Positions 1-9,412 of a DNA stretch of 64,000 nucleotides are shown piece after piece. Under the pieces are notes generated by a model. The model searched no databases, had not been told where the DNA came from, and was given only the letters and a program-made list of their open reading frames with translations. Positions within the stretch are counted from its first letter, which is position 1. Each line of letters opens with the position of its first letter. Source of the stretch: Anaeromyxobacter paludicola (GTDB lineage Bacteria > Myxococcota > Myxococcia > Myxococcales > Anaeromyxobacteraceae); assembly GCF_023169965.1 (NCBI RefSeq), contig NZ_AP025592.1, positions 2,418,001 through 2,482,000 on the forward strand, in the 5' to 3' direction. The position numbers and the translations under genes were made by a program.

Positions 1-390
1 GCGCTCTTCGGCGGGGCCGCCGCGGCCGATCCGGCGAACCCCGACGCCCAGCACCTGCTCGGCGCGGCGCTCTACCAGGCCGGCGACCGCGCCGGAGCGC
101 TCGCCGCCTTCGAGCGGGCCGAGGCGCTGCACGGTCGCCGGGCCGGCCTCTTCTCCAACCTCTGCGCGCTGCGGCGCGAGGCGGGCCAGCTCGAGCGGGC
201 CCGGGAGGACTGCGACCGCGCCGTGGCCGCCGCCCCCGACGACCCGCGCCCGCGGTTCAACCGCGCCCTCCTCCTCGCCGCCAGCGGCGACCCGGCGCGC
301 GCCCGCGCCGAGCTCGAGGAGGTGGCGCGGCAGCACCCCGGCTACGCCCCCGCGCGGCGCGCGCTCGCGGCGATGGAGACGACCCGGTAG
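1..390 (+). CDS. TPR-repeat protein, C-terminal fragment
   Basis: The frame is open from the left edge of the window to a TAG at 388-390, giving the last 129 residues of a protein that begins outside. The visible part consists of roughly three helix-turn-helix units with tetratricopeptide spacing: an alanine/leucine-rich first unit containing N-P-D-A-Q-H-L-L-G, a second containing L-C-A-L-R-R-E-A-G, and a third ending in H-P-G-Y-A-P-A-R-R-A-L. TPR units are protein-docking scaffolds, so a structural or assembly role is likely, but the partner cannot be read from this fragment. No catalytic domain is visible. The next gene starts 77 bases downstream on the same strand. Confidence 0.75.
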   Translation, partial: ALFGGAAAADPANPDAQHLLGAALYQAGDRAGALAAFERAEALHGRRAGLFSNLCALRREAGQLERAREDCDRAVAAAPDDPRPRFNRALLLAASGDPARARAELEEVARQHPGYAPARRALAAMETTR

Positions 391-467
391 CTGCTCCGGG
401 CCAGGCTCGCACCGGGGCGCGGCTCTCGGCTGTTCCCGAAGCGCGATCGGTCGTCTAGTCTCGGCAC

Positions 468-2792
468 ATGGATCGACCCGGGAACGCGGAGCGGCAGGGA
501 GCGGCGGGACTGGGGCCGGCCTCGCGGTGGGCCGGGCCGGCTGCAGCGGTCCTGCTCGCGCTCGCCGTCCTCTCCCCCTACCCGCGCCTGCTCACCGGCG
601 CGGAGCTGCCCGTGCCCGACGACATCTTCGTCTCCGACCTCGCCGACGGCGAGCTCGCGGTGCGGGTCGAGGCGGGGAGGCTCCTCCGGGCCGGCGAGCC
701 GCCCATCTGGACGCCCCGCGTCTACACCGGCGCGCCGCTCTGGACCTTCGACCCGGCCGCGCTGCTGCTCTTCACGGCGCTTCCGGCGGCGATGGCGCTC
801 GGCTGGCTCGTCGCCTGCTACCTCGTGACCGCGGCGCTGGGCACGTACGCGCTGGCGCGGCACCTCGGCGCCGGGCGCGCCGGCGCCTTCCTCGCGGGGT
901 TCGCCTTCGCCTGGTCGGGCTTCTTCGTGAGCCAGCTTCGCCACCTGAACGAGCTCGGCACGGTGGCGCTCTTCCCGCTCGCGGTCTACTGCCTGGAGCG
1001 CGCGGCGGCCGCGCTGCGAGGCGCGGAGCCCGGCGCGGCCGCGGCTCCGCGGCGCGCCGCCGGCTGGCTGCTCGGGTTCGCGGCGACCTTCGGCCTGCAG
1101 CTCCTGCAGTCCTTTCCCCAGACCGCGTACTTCTGCGCGCTGTTCTACGGCGCGCTGGTCGCGGCCCGCGCGGTCTGGCTGGCGCGCGGCGCCCCCCCCG
1201 GCGCGGCCTCGCGGCGGCTCGCGCCGGCGCTCTCGCTCGCCGGCGGCGCGGCCGGCGCGGTGCTTCTCGGCGCGCTGGTGGGCATGGTCTCCCTCCTGCC
1301 GCTCGGAGCGCTCGGCGGGGTCTCGGATCGCGCCGGGGCGGCCGGGTACGAGTGGGCCACCGCCTTCGCCTACTGGCCGAGCAACGTCCTCACCTTCTTC
1401 TTCCCCTACGTGAACGGCGACATCTCGAACGTCACCTACCGGGGCAAGGGGATCTTCTGGGAGGACTACGGCTACGTCGGCCTCGCCACCGTGCTCCTCG
1501 CGCTCGGCGCGGCCTGGTCGGGGCGGCGGCGCTTCGCGCCCGCCTTCTGGGCGGTCGCGACGATGATCGCCTACCTGCTGGTGCTCGGGCGCGCCACGCC
1601 GCTCTACCGGCTCGCCTTCGCGATCGTGCCCGGGCTCGACCGGTTCCGCTTCCCCACCCGGTTCCTCTTCGTGGTGGAGCTCGGCCTCTGCCTGCTGGGC
1701 GGCCTCGGGCTGACCTGGCTCTCGGAGCGGGTCGCCCGCGGGGCGCCGGCCCCCCGGCGCCGCCGGCTCGAGGCGGCCCTCGCCGGCGGGCTCGCGCTCC
1801 TCACCGCGGCCGAGCTCGTCCACCAGAACCGGCGCCAGAACCCGTTCGCCGACGCCGCCCGGTGGCTCGCCCCGCCGCGCACCGCCCAGGCGATCCGCGA
1901 GAGCGGCCAGGAGGGCCGGGTCTACACCCCCGCCACCATCGCGCTCCACCGGGCCGCCTTCGCGGCCGCGCGGGGCTGGAGCGGCGACCTCGAGCCGTAC
2001 TACGCCCACCGCGAGCTCCTGCAGCCCGACTCCAACCTGCTCCACGGGATCCCGGCCCTGGGCGGCTACTTCGGCCTCTCCCCGCGCTGGACGGTGGACC
2101 TCATCGGCGACCACAACCGGCTCGGGCTGGTGGACGAGCTCACCGAGTTCACCGGGGCGCACTTCCGGGTGCTGCCCGGCTTCTTCGACTGGCTGGAGGC
2201 GCTCTCGGTCCGCTGGCTCATCCTGCCGCGGCGGGGCGCCCACCCCCGGCTCGAGCACGTGGCGAGCGCGCCGCCCGCCGAGCTCTACCGGCTGCCGGGC
2301 GCCCTGCCCCGGGCCCGCGTGGTGCACCGCGGGCGGGTGGTCGGGTCGATGGAGGAGCTGCGCCGGCTGACGGCCGCGGGGCAGCTCGATCCCAGGATCG
2401 AGGCGGTCCTCACCGGCCCGGACGCGCCGCGCGCGTTGGCCGCGCTGCCCCGGGATCCACCCGCGGGCGCGGCGGCCCCCGGCGCCGCCCGGATCGTCGT
2501 GGACCGCGCCACGGAGGTGGCCGTCGAGACCTCGGACGCGACGGGCGGCCTGCTGCTGCTCGCGGACACCTTCTACCCGGGCTGGGAGGCGACGGTGGAC
2601 GGCGCGGCGGCGCCGATCTATCGGGTCAACCTGGCGCACCGGGCGGTGCCGGTGGGCCCCGGCGCGCACCGGGTCGCCTTCTCGTACCGGCCGCGCAGCG
2701 TGCGGCTCGGGCTGGCGCTCACGGTCGTGGGCGTCGCGGCGCTGCTCCTGGGCGCCGTGGCGCTCGGGTTCCCGCGGCGCCGGCCGGGGTAG
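468..2792 (+). CDS. YfhO-family polytopic membrane protein
   Basis: A 774-residue protein with about a dozen hydrophobic segments, starting near residue 25 and ending with one at about 745-765. The C-terminal soluble stretch (about 690-740) contains a D-T-F-Y-P-G-W-E motif followed by a beta-rich segment that continues into the last membrane helix; this arrangement is typical of the YfhO family. These proteins belong to the GT-C-like group and are implicated in lipid-linked sugar modification of lipoteichoic acid or surface glycans in other bacteria. The substrate here is unknown. The ATG at 468 has no obvious Shine-Dalgarno, so the start is moderately certain. It is convergent with the minor-pilin genes. 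Confidence 0.75.
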   Translation: MDRPGNAERQGAAGLGPASRWAGPAAAVLLALAVLSPYPRLLTGAELPVPDDIFVSDLADGELAVRVEAGRLLRAGEPPIWTPRVYTGAPLWTFDPAALLLFTALPAAMALGWLVACYLVTAALGTYALARHLGAGRAGAFLAGFAFAWSGFFVSQLRHLNELGTVALFPLAVYCLERAAAALRGAEPGAAAAPRRAAGWLLGFAATFGLQLLQSFPQTAYFCALFYGALVAARAVWLARGAPPGAASRRLAPALSLAGGAAGAVLLGALVGMVSLLPLGALGGVSDRAGAAGYEWATAFAYWPSNVLTFFFPYVNGDISNVTYRGKGIFWEDYGYVGLATVLLALGAAWSGRRRFAPAFWAVATMIAYLLVLGRATPLYRLAFAIVPGLDRFRFPTRFLFVVELGLCLLGGLGLTWLSERVARGAPAPRRRRLEAALAGGLALLTAAELVHQNRRQNPFADAARWLAPPRTAQAIRESGQEGRVYTPATIALHRAAFAAARGWSGDLEPYYAHRELLQPDSNLLHGIPALGGYFGLSPRWTVDLIGDHNRLGLVDELTEFTGAHFRVLPGFFDWLEALSVRWLILPRRGAHPRLEHVASAPPAELYRLPGALPRARVVHRGRVVGSMEELRRLTAAGQLDPRIEAVLTGPDAPRALAALPRDPPAGAAAPGAARIVVDRATEVAVETSDATGGLLLLADTFYPGWEATVDGAAAPIYRVNLAHRAVPVGPGAHRVAFSYRPRSVRLGLALTVVGVAALLLGAVALGFPRRRPG

Positions 2793-2810
2793 CTCGGGAC
2801 CTCCTGGCGG

Positions 2811-2848
2811 CCTCTCCCCGGCCCTCCCCGCGCGAGCGGGGAGGGAGC
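2811..2848. repeat. Intergenic hairpin repeat, copy 1
   Basis: The segment holds a perfect 10-bp stem (2822-2831 pairing with 2836-2845) closed by a GCGA loop, preceded by a C-rich stretch. Nearly the same element, with a CCGA loop, occurs at 39931-39964. It lies between the convergent stops of the YfhO-like gene and the PilX-like gene. No T-run follows on either strand, so it is better seen as a dispersed REP-like hairpin than as a classical terminator. Confidence 0.6.
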
Positions 2849-2877
2849 ACTTCTCCTTCCCTGCTGCGACGCCCTCT

Positions 2878-3549
2878 CTACTGCGCCGCCCCGCCCACGA
2901 GGTCGGAGGCGTTGCTGGCGCGCGTGGCGGCGCCGTACCCGGAGCTGCCCTGCACGTGGGTGAGCACGCTCTCGATCACCACGTTCTGCCCGTTCACCTG
3001 GAAGCGCGGGTTGATGCACTCCGAGCGGAGAATGATGGTCTCGTTGTTGTCGCGGGCCGGGTTGTCGGAGATGCCGAGCGGCCGCTCGTCGTCGTCGTCG
3101 TGGACGCTGACCCAGAAGTCGGGCACGCCGTCACCGTCGAGGTCCGAGCCGGGATCGAGGTGCGTGCCGTCGCTGTACCCGAGCGTCTGCTTGGGCACGA
3201 GGCAGGAGACGGTCATCGGGTTGCAGGTGTCCTTCATGTTCGGCTTTGGATCGTCGTAGCGATAGCCGGGCTGGCTCGTGGTGGGCGCCACGAGGTAGTC
3301 GTTCCAGCTGTGGGACACCTCGTAGGTGGAGCCGTAGAAGCGCCGGCCGTACTGGATGCCGGCCTCGGCGCAGGCGAGGCCGCGGTCCTTGAAGCCCATC
3401 TGCGCGGCGGCGATCCGGTCGCTCCCGGCGATCTTCACGAGGGCGATGCCGAGGAAGGTGATCGCGAGCACGAGCGCCATCACGAAGAGGATGGCGGCGC
3501 CGGTGGCGCGGCGGGCGGCCGGGCGGCGGAGGCGGGGCGAGCGCGTCAT
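2878..3549 (-). CDS. PilX-like minor pilin / pilus assembly protein
   Basis: A 223-residue protein with a short basic leader, then a G-A-A-I-L-F-V-M segment and a 20-residue hydrophobic helix (about residues 16-38). This is the layout of the PilX N-terminal domain found in minor pilins that prime pilus assembly and sit with PilY1. Unlike the two genes upstream, the mature N terminus has no glutamate at position 5, which is also seen in PilX/GspK-type tip pilins. The middle contains an acidic D-L-D-G-D-G-V-P-D stretch that could bind calcium. Its ATG overlaps the stop of the PilW-like gene in an ATGA tetranucleotide, so the two are translationally coupled. It is the last gene of the pilY1 operon. 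The name PilX is by position and architecture. Confidence 0.72.
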   Translation of the reverse strand: MTRSPRLRRPAARRATGAAILFVMALVLAITFLGIALVKIAGSDRIAAAQMGFKDRGLACAEAGIQYGRRFYGSTYEVSHSWNDYLVAPTTSQPGYRYDDPKPNMKDTCNPMTVSCLVPKQTLGYSDGTHLDPGSDLDGDGVPDFWVSVHDDDDERPLGISDNPARDNNETIILRSECINPRFQVNGQNVVIESVLTHVQGSSGYGAATRASNASDLVGGAAQ

Positions 3550-4676
3550 CAGAAGGCTCCGAGGGCGGTGTTGCGGGGCGAGGCGACGAGCTGGTACGCG
3601 CGCCGGACGTAGGCGGCCGAGTCGCTGGCGCCGCCCACCGGCAGGACCACCTGGCCGCTCCCGAGGGCGATCTTGGGATCCCCCTGGCCCGGATCGACGG
3701 GGTGCGTGCTCCGGGCGGCGACGTTCACGATCACGTTCCGGAGCAGGCCGACGCGGGACGTCGAGGTCACGGCGGTGGTGATCCGCGGCCCCTGCCCGGA
3801 GCCGAAGCTCCCGAAGGCGGCGGTGGACTCGGTCAGCAGCGGATCGAACGGGCTCGGGTCGGCGGTCAGCGGCGCGGGGCAGCCCTGGAAGGCCCCCATG
3901 CCGTTGTCGAGCTGGCAGTCGAGCTGCATGTTCTCGACGCCGCGCGCCAGCACCACGCGGGCGGTGGCCTCGCTGTAGTCGGCCGGCGCCCGCGGCACGG
4001 ACAGCGTGAGCTGGACCAGCTCGTCGTTCGCGTCCACGTAGTAGAGGTGGGCCCGGGCCGCGCGCACCGAGGCCCCCTGCCCCATCTGCCGCATCTGCTG
4101 CGAGGGAAACACGTTGACCGAGCTGTTCGCGAGCGTGAGCTGCTGCAGGGTGCTCCCTCCCGGCGAGGCGGTCGCGACCACGCCCCAGCTCGCGTCGCCG
4201 TAGTCGCCCAGGAGGACCGGCGTCCCGGCCGAGAACGCCGAGGAGTCGGTCACCGTGATCGCCTGCGTGGAGTCGGTGAGCGTGTTCACGGTGGCGGTGC
4301 GGGCGGCCGTGGGGCCGGGCTGGGCGGCCACCACCAGCAGCGCATCGGTGCCGGGCTTCACGTCGAGCTTCCCGCCGCCCGGGACGGCGGTGAAGATCTG
4401 CACCGCCGGCCGGCCGGCCGGGTTCGACCCCGAGGCCGTCCAGACGACGCCGGTGCCGGCGCCGAGCGAGGCGGCCCGGAGGTCCTGCGCGACCACCTCG
4501 AGCGCGACGCGGGTGCTCCCCTGCACGTCGGTCACCGTCTTGCGCAGGAACTGGTCATGGTCGGTCTTGACGATCGCCCGGGTGGAGAGCGCCACGATGA
4601 TGGCGGCGATGGCCCCGGCCACGAGGACCTCGGTGACCGTGAAGCCGCGGGCGGAGCGGGCTGCGGGGCGGTTCAT
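3549..4676 (-). CDS. PilW-like minor prepilin
   Basis: A 375-residue protein starting with a type III (prepilin) signal: a basic leader, A-R-G, then F-T-V-T-E and a hydrophobic helix to about residue 32. PilD-type peptidase would cut after the glycine, and the glutamate at mature position 5 is conserved. The long C-terminal domain of about 340 residues is typical of PilW-type minor pilins and is much larger than a major pilin. It lies 7 bases after the PilV-like gene and overlaps the PilX-like gene by ATGA. Expected role: part of the tip/priming complex of the type IV pilus together with PilY1. Confidence 0.8.
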   Translation of the reverse strand: MNRPAARSARGFTVTEVLVAGAIAAIIVALSTRAIVKTDHDQFLRKTVTDVQGSTRVALEVVAQDLRAASLGAGTGVVWTASGSNPAGRPAVQIFTAVPGGGKLDVKPGTDALLVVAAQPGPTAARTATVNTLTDSTQAITVTDSSAFSAGTPVLLGDYGDASWGVVATASPGGSTLQQLTLANSSVNVFPSQQMRQMGQGASVRAARAHLYYVDANDELVQLTLSVPRAPADYSEATARVVLARGVENMQLDCQLDNGMGAFQGCPAPLTADPSPFDPLLTESTAAFGSFGSGQGPRITTAVTSTSRVGLLRNVIVNVAARSTHPVDPGQGDPKIALGSGQVVLPVGGASDSAAYVRRAYQLVASPRNTALGAF

Positions 4677-4683
4677 GGCGTCC

Positions 4684-5232
4684 TCAGTCGGTGAAGAGCA
4701 GGTCGGCCGCCACGCAGCCGGTCGAGCTGTACCGCTTGGCGCGGGTGGCGTCGCTGGTGTCGGTGCAGCTCATGTCGGTCCGCTCGACGTAGAGCTTCAC
4801 CTGCACGCAGCTCCCGGCGGTCGCGCAGTTGCTGCCGGCGTTCACGCTCGACGCGCTCACCGGGGTCACGTAGAGCCAGCTCTGGTAGAGGGCCGTGCCG
4901 GGGCAGGTGTACGAGCTCGAGTAGCCGCTGCTGCTCGGCAGGTTGCTGCCCACGAGCTGGCCGTTCTGGTCCCAGCAGCTGTCCACCACCCAGGTGCTCG
5001 CGGGCACGCCGCCGCCGGTGAGCGACAGGCGCGGGGTCACCGCGAGCCGGTCCATCAGCGCGGCGCGGAAGTAGGTGAGGCTGGTGCGCCGGTTGGCCAC
5101 CGCGTTGGCCGTCGCCGCGTAGCGGACCACCCCCACGAAGCCCAGGACGGCGATGAGGAGCACCGCGCCCGCGACCATCACCTCGAGCAGGGTGAACCCG
5201 CGGGCGGCGCGGGCGCGACGGGGGCGGCTCAC
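4684..5232 (-). CDS. PilV-like minor prepilin
   Basis: The coding part begins at the GTG at 5232, which overlaps the pilY1 stop codon as GTGA; this gives 182 residues. The open frame runs much further upstream, but that part is antiparallel to no signal and overlaps pilY1, so it is not used. The N terminus carries a textbook prepilin motif, A-R-G then F-T-L-L-E-V, followed by a hydrophobic helix. The rest holds several cysteines that may form disulfides in the periplasm. It is a likely PilV-type minor pilin in the tip complex with PilY1, PilW-like and PilX-like proteins. Confidence 0.8.
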   Translation of the reverse strand: MSRPRRARAARGFTLLEVMVAGAVLLIAVLGFVGVVRYAATANAVANRRTSLTYFRAALMDRLAVTPRLSLTGGGVPASTWVVDSCWDQNGQLVGSNLPSSSGYSSSYTCPGTALYQSWLYVTPVSASSVNAGSNCATAGSCVQVKLYVERTDMSCTDTSDATRAKRYSSTGCVAADLLFTD

Positions 5233-8200
5233 GGCGTGCTCCGGGCGACGGTGGGCACCTGCTGGCTCGGTTCCCAGGTCTTCACGATGGCCGGGGTGAG
5301 CCGGTTGAAGGTGGCCTGGGCGGCGCCGCCGCCGGTGAGGGTGCCCGTGGCCTCGGCCACCTTCTTGATGCTGGTGTCGGTGGTCACCACCAGCGTGTCG
5401 CCGACCATGAGCGCGCCGCCGAAGGACTTGGAGCCGTTGCTCGCCACCGTCTGGTCGTTGCCCTTCACGATCCAGAGGTTGCCGGGGTCGGTCAGCGAGG
5501 AGCTGATGTCGCCGGTGAAGGAGCCGAAGGCGGTGTTGAAGACCACGTTGTTGTTGGCGACGCGCGGCATGCCGTAGACCCGCTCGCCGATGCCGAGCTG
5601 GATGTCCCAGACGGCCTGCGGGAGGAGCACTCCGTAGAGGAGCGGGTTGCGCGCGGCGGCGAGATCGATGGGCGCGGTGAGCCGGGTCCCCATGTCCGGG
5701 TAGGACGGCAGGACGTAGAGGTGGCCGCGCTCGGAGGGGGCGATCGACCAGTCCACGCCCATGGTGCCCACCACCAGCGCGAGCCGGTTCGTGAGCATGC
5801 TCTGGTTGAAGGTGGAGGTCCCGGTCGGCACCAGCGTGAAGCGCCCCTCGCCGATCGGCGTGGTGAGCGGCTGCTGCGCCAGCCCGCCGCCCGACACGGT
5901 GTAGAGGGCCTTCGTCGCCGCGTCGGCGGCCGGCGGGCCGAGGCCGGTCATGACCGGCGTCCCGAAGAGCGGGAACGAGTGATACACGCCGGCGGTGTCG
6001 GGCAGGTAGTTCAGGTTTCGCCCGTCCCGGGCCGACAGCTCCCAGAGGTGCCCCTCCATGTCGCCGACGTAGATGCGGTCGGTGGAGCCGTTGGCGTCGA
6101 TGTCCCCGAGCGCCACGCCGGGCGGGATGCTGTTGTCGATGCCGCTCGCGTCGGTGCTCGCGTAGAGGTGCTCCCACTGCCAGAGCTTCTGGCCGGTGAT
6201 CACGTCCACCGCGAAGACCTCGACGCCGCGGTACCCGAGCGGCGTCCCGCTGGTCCAGTCGGCGGCGGCGGTGGCGGTGAACGCCAGGTACTGGTAGGCG
6301 TCGCCCACCCAGACCTTGGCCACCGAGGTGCTGTAGGTGTAGCCGAGGTTCCGGTAGTCGTAGCGGCCGGTCTTGAGGTGGCTGATGACGGTCGCGTCGG
6401 TGGTGTTGTAGTCGCTCGGGATCCAGGTGGTGCCCGAGTCGCCGTCGTTCCAGTCGAACCACCGGAGGGCCCAGCTCGACTGCACGGTCTGGTCGAACAC
6501 CTCGTTGGTCCCGAAGGCGCCGTCGCCGTTCAGGTCGAACTTGCCGGTGTCGTCGGTGGCGCCGCGGAGGTCCCAGAGCAGGACCGGCTTGAGCGGGTTC
6601 GTGACGTCGAGCGCGAAGAGCTCGGCGCCGCCCGGGCCCGCCGAGGCGATGAGCACCGTGCGCCAGCGCCGGACGTGGTTGGGGCGCTCGCAGCTCGTGG
6701 CGTTGAGGTCGGTGCAGGCGCTCCAGTCGATGACGCCGTCGTCGTTCCGGTCGTAGGGGAAGTCGCCGAAGGCGTCGATCACGTTGATCGAGCCGTCCAC
6801 CAGGGCGAAGTTGGTGGCGATGTTGCCGACCTGGCCCGGGGGCAGGAAGGCCCAGAGCTCCTGGCCGGCCTGCACGCCGGAGGGGAGCGACTGCCCCTCG
6901 GCGCTCCAGCTCGTCGCCCCGCCCGTGCCCACGTAGAAGGCGTGGAGCATGCCGTCGTGCCCCGCCGCATAGGCCACCACCGGCCGCGTGCTCCAGGGCG
7001 AGTCGGTGACGTACTTGCTCGGCCCGACCACGGCCGGGCTGCCGTGGTCGATGCCGCCCAGCACCGCCCGGTTGGTCTGGGGGGTGCCGCAGGTGGCGTT
7101 CGCCTGGGCGCAGTCGCAGTCGGAGTCGCCCGGCGTGTACTTGGGCGCCCCGTAGGCGTCGTGCGCGGCGCAGAAGCCGCGCGCCTGCTGCACCAGCATG
7201 CCGAAGGTCCGCGAGATGGGGCCGCTGGCGCTCGCGCCCTCCGCCGTCAGGTTCGCCGAGGTGTAGCCGGCCGAGTTGGTGGCGGCGAGCAGCTCGGAGA
7301 GGTAGCAGAGGTTGGTGGCCGGATCCTTGAGGCAGGTCGAGCCGGCGGTCTGGGTGTAGTCGAAGGAGATCTTCTTCCAGCCCAGGTTGGCCGAGCCGCC
7401 CACCACGGTGAAGACGCTCCGGCTGCCGGGCAGCGGCATCCTCGTCGCGGCGTCCCAGTCCTTGTTGGCCGAGAAGGACTGCGAGGCCGTGGAGAGGCCC
7501 GAGACGTCGTACTGGTACAGGTGGCCCGGCGTGAACGGGTACTGCCAGATCTGCGGCTGGGCCGGGTTGTAGGTCATCACGTCATTCGAGTCGGGCAGGT
7601 ACTCCTGCACGTAGGTGCCCTGGTACGCCTTGGCGGTGGCGTTCGCGACCGGGCTCTTGTAGCCGACCGGCTCGGAGCGCGCGAGCTCGGGGGGCGTCAG
7701 CGGGTAGAGCTTCCCGAAGATGCTGTTCATGATGAGGCGCTCGCCCCAGAAGCCCTGGCCGTTGCTGTTGGTGTTGTCGAACTTGTGGCCGGCGACGTAG
7801 AGCATGAGCCCCTTCGTCGTGTTGTTGTCCTTCTTGCGCGCCGAGGCCACCGTCGGGCCGCCGCTCACCTGGAGCACCTGGGTCACGCCGGAGCGGAAGG
7901 TGCTGCCCGAGTTCAGGCTGAAGGCCTTGTAGTTGCCCTGCCCGCCGTCGAAGAGGAAGTTGCCGGTCTGGGCGTAGGGCTGGTTCGCGCCGGCGTAGAT
8001 CAGGCAGCCGTCGCTCGTGCCGTCGCCCTTGAAGAAGCTGCCGGTGGCGAGCGCGTCGTCGTTGCAGTCCTCCGACACGGACACGTTGGAGGTGTAGCGG
8101 CTCACCCCGGCCGTCGTCTGGTACAGCCCCGCCTCCACGTTGCCGATCGAGTCGTACTCCACGAAGCCGTTGTTGCCGGCGTCGAGGAAGGTGCCGACCT

Positions 8201-9251
8201 GCGTCAGCTCGGGCGAGGTGGGGCTGGCGCCGTCGCCGGCCCAGAAGAGGCCGTACCCGTAGGTCTGCCCGGGGACGGCCGCGTTGAGCCGCCCGTTCGG
8301 GAAGGTGCTCGAGGCGTCGAGCAGGTCGCCGGTGGTCGGGTAGTAGTCGTAGACCACGCCGGGCCCCTGCGTGAAGGCGCCGTTCTGGAAGACGCCCTTG
8401 CAGTTGCTGAGGCCGCTGCCGGAGCAGAGCCCGGCGTTGACGAGCACGTCGCCCAGGAACGCGGTCTGGCTCGAGCCGATGAGCGCGATGGTGGGCGGCT
8501 TCTGGGTGAGCACGCTCACCACCGGCGCCTGGAAGGTGGACTGGGCGCTGTGGATGTTCACGTAGTTGCTCGAGCTGTTGCCGCTCGCGTGGTACTGCGC
8601 GAGCTCGGGGACGGTCGCGAGCATGCCGAGGAAGGCCGCGCGGTCGGTGGAGTCCACCACCCAGGCGCCGCCGAGGTACTTCACCACCGTGGTGGAGCTC
8701 CCGATCGTGTGCAGGCCGCCGGCGCTGCAGGTCTTGGAGTTGCCGGCGCCCACCGACGAGTTGCCGCAGCGGTACGGGCCCGTCGAGGAGGTGTAGCCCA
8801 CGTTGCTCACGTTGAACGGCGCGGTCTCGGTGCCGTCCGGGGCGATGAGCTTCACCGGCTGCCCGCCGGCGCTGGCCGCGCGCTGGACGGCGAAGTCGCA
8901 GCCGTCGTTGTCGTTGTACGTGGGGGTGTACTGCGGCAGGTCGTTGGTCATCGTGTTGCAGCGGTACTGCGACAGCTTGTTCGGCTCGACCACCCAGTAG
9001 ATGGTGATGGGCTTCTGGCCGGCCGCCACCCGGGCCGCGTTCTTGTAGAGCACCAGGTAGACCAGGCCGTAGCTGCCGACGATGCCGTCGTTGCTCTGGT
9101 ACTCGATCGAGTCCGGGATGATGAGCGAGCCCGAGTTGAACTGCTTCAGCGTCGCCGAGGCCGCCGTGGGCAGGGCGAGCGCGGCCGCCACGGCGAGCGC
9201 GACGACGGTGCGGGAGCGCGGGCGGGGGTCGAGGCACGGGCGATCGTTCAT
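5229..9251 (-). CDS. pilY1: PilY1-like type IV pilus tip-associated protein
   Basis: A 1340-residue secreted protein. Residues 1-33 form a signal peptide ending A-S-A, followed by a mature sequence beginning T-L-K-Q-F. The N-terminal two thirds are of the variable type seen in PilY1/PilC adhesins. The C-terminal third is a beta-propeller with calcium-loop-like motifs: D-R-N-D-D-G-V-I-D near residue 830, and D-I-D-A-N-G followed by D-R-I-Y-V-G-D near 1045, a hallmark of the family. PilY1 sits at the pilus tip, antagonises retraction and mediates adhesion or surface sensing. It opens a four-gene operon with three minor prepilins (GTGA overlap with the first). A candidate sigma54 promoter lies just upstream at 9275-9290, placing it under likely PilR control. 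Confidence 0.88.
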   Translation of the reverse strand: MNDRPCLDPRPRSRTVVALAVAAALALPTAASATLKQFNSGSLIIPDSIEYQSNDGIVGSYGLVYLVLYKNAARVAAGQKPITIYWVVEPNKLSQYRCNTMTNDLPQYTPTYNDNDGCDFAVQRAASAGGQPVKLIAPDGTETAPFNVSNVGYTSSTGPYRCGNSSVGAGNSKTCSAGGLHTIGSSTTVVKYLGGAWVVDSTDRAAFLGMLATVPELAQYHASGNSSSNYVNIHSAQSTFQAPVVSVLTQKPPTIALIGSSQTAFLGDVLVNAGLCSGSGLSNCKGVFQNGAFTQGPGVVYDYYPTTGDLLDASSTFPNGRLNAAVPGQTYGYGLFWAGDGASPTSPELTQVGTFLDAGNNGFVEYDSIGNVEAGLYQTTAGVSRYTSNVSVSEDCNDDALATGSFFKGDGTSDGCLIYAGANQPYAQTGNFLFDGGQGNYKAFSLNSGSTFRSGVTQVLQVSGGPTVASARKKDNNTTKGLMLYVAGHKFDNTNSNGQGFWGERLIMNSIFGKLYPLTPPELARSEPVGYKSPVANATAKAYQGTYVQEYLPDSNDVMTYNPAQPQIWQYPFTPGHLYQYDVSGLSTASQSFSANKDWDAATRMPLPGSRSVFTVVGGSANLGWKKISFDYTQTAGSTCLKDPATNLCYLSELLAATNSAGYTSANLTAEGASASGPISRTFGMLVQQARGFCAAHDAYGAPKYTPGDSDCDCAQANATCGTPQTNRAVLGGIDHGSPAVVGPSKYVTDSPWSTRPVVAYAAGHDGMLHAFYVGTGGATSWSAEGQSLPSGVQAGQELWAFLPPGQVGNIATNFALVDGSINVIDAFGDFPYDRNDDGVIDWSACTDLNATSCERPNHVRRWRTVLIASAGPGGAELFALDVTNPLKPVLLWDLRGATDDTGKFDLNGDGAFGTNEVFDQTVQSSWALRWFDWNDGDSGTTWIPSDYNTTDATVISHLKTGRYDYRNLGYTYSTSVAKVWVGDAYQYLAFTATAAADWTSGTPLGYRGVEVFAVDVITGQKLWQWEHLYASTDASGIDNSIPPGVALGDIDANGSTDRIYVGDMEGHLWELSARDGRNLNYLPDTAGVYHSFPLFGTPVMTGLGPPAADAATKALYTVSGGGLAQQPLTTPIGEGRFTLVPTGTSTFNQSMLTNRLALVVGTMGVDWSIAPSERGHLYVLPSYPDMGTRLTAPIDLAAARNPLLYGVLLPQAVWDIQLGIGERVYGMPRVANNNVVFNTAFGSFTGDISSSLTDPGNLWIVKGNDQTVASNGSKSFGGALMVGDTLVVTTDTSIKKVAEATGTLTGGGAAQATFNRLTPAIVKTWEPSQQVPTVARSTP

Positions 9252-9274
9252 GGGAGTCCCTCGCCGGCGGGTGG

Positions 9275-9290
9275 AGCAAGCCCCATACCG
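9275..9290 (-). promoter_or_regulatory. Candidate sigma54 promoter of pilY1 operon
   Basis: On the minus strand the sequence CGGTAT-N5-TTGCT keeps the essential GG-N10-GC spacing of -24/-12 promoters. The -12 element is perfect and the -24 element matches at three of six positions. Transcription would start near 9265, giving a leader of about 14 bases that contains GAGGGA before the ATG at 9251. The PilS/PilR two-component pair is encoded next door, and PilR activates sigma54 promoters. The -24 match is weak. Confidence 0.4.
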
Positions 9291-9412
9291 CGGCGAAGCC
9301 GGGGCTCGGGCCCGGAATCACGGACGTTTCTGGCCCGGCGCGCGCGCGGAGGGCGAGCCCGGTGTGCACCGGGTTGCGCCCCCTGCAAACATTTCACAGG
9401 TGGGAGGACGCC

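Noticed and set aside
342-2669. 775-residue frame opposite the YfhO-like gene
   Set aside because: Same GC-driven shadow effect; no start context, no recognisable motif, and the plus-strand product has clear membrane segments.
9362-9380. sigma54-like element near 9365 on the plus strand
   Set aside because: The spacing between the two elements is one base too long and no plus-strand gene follows.
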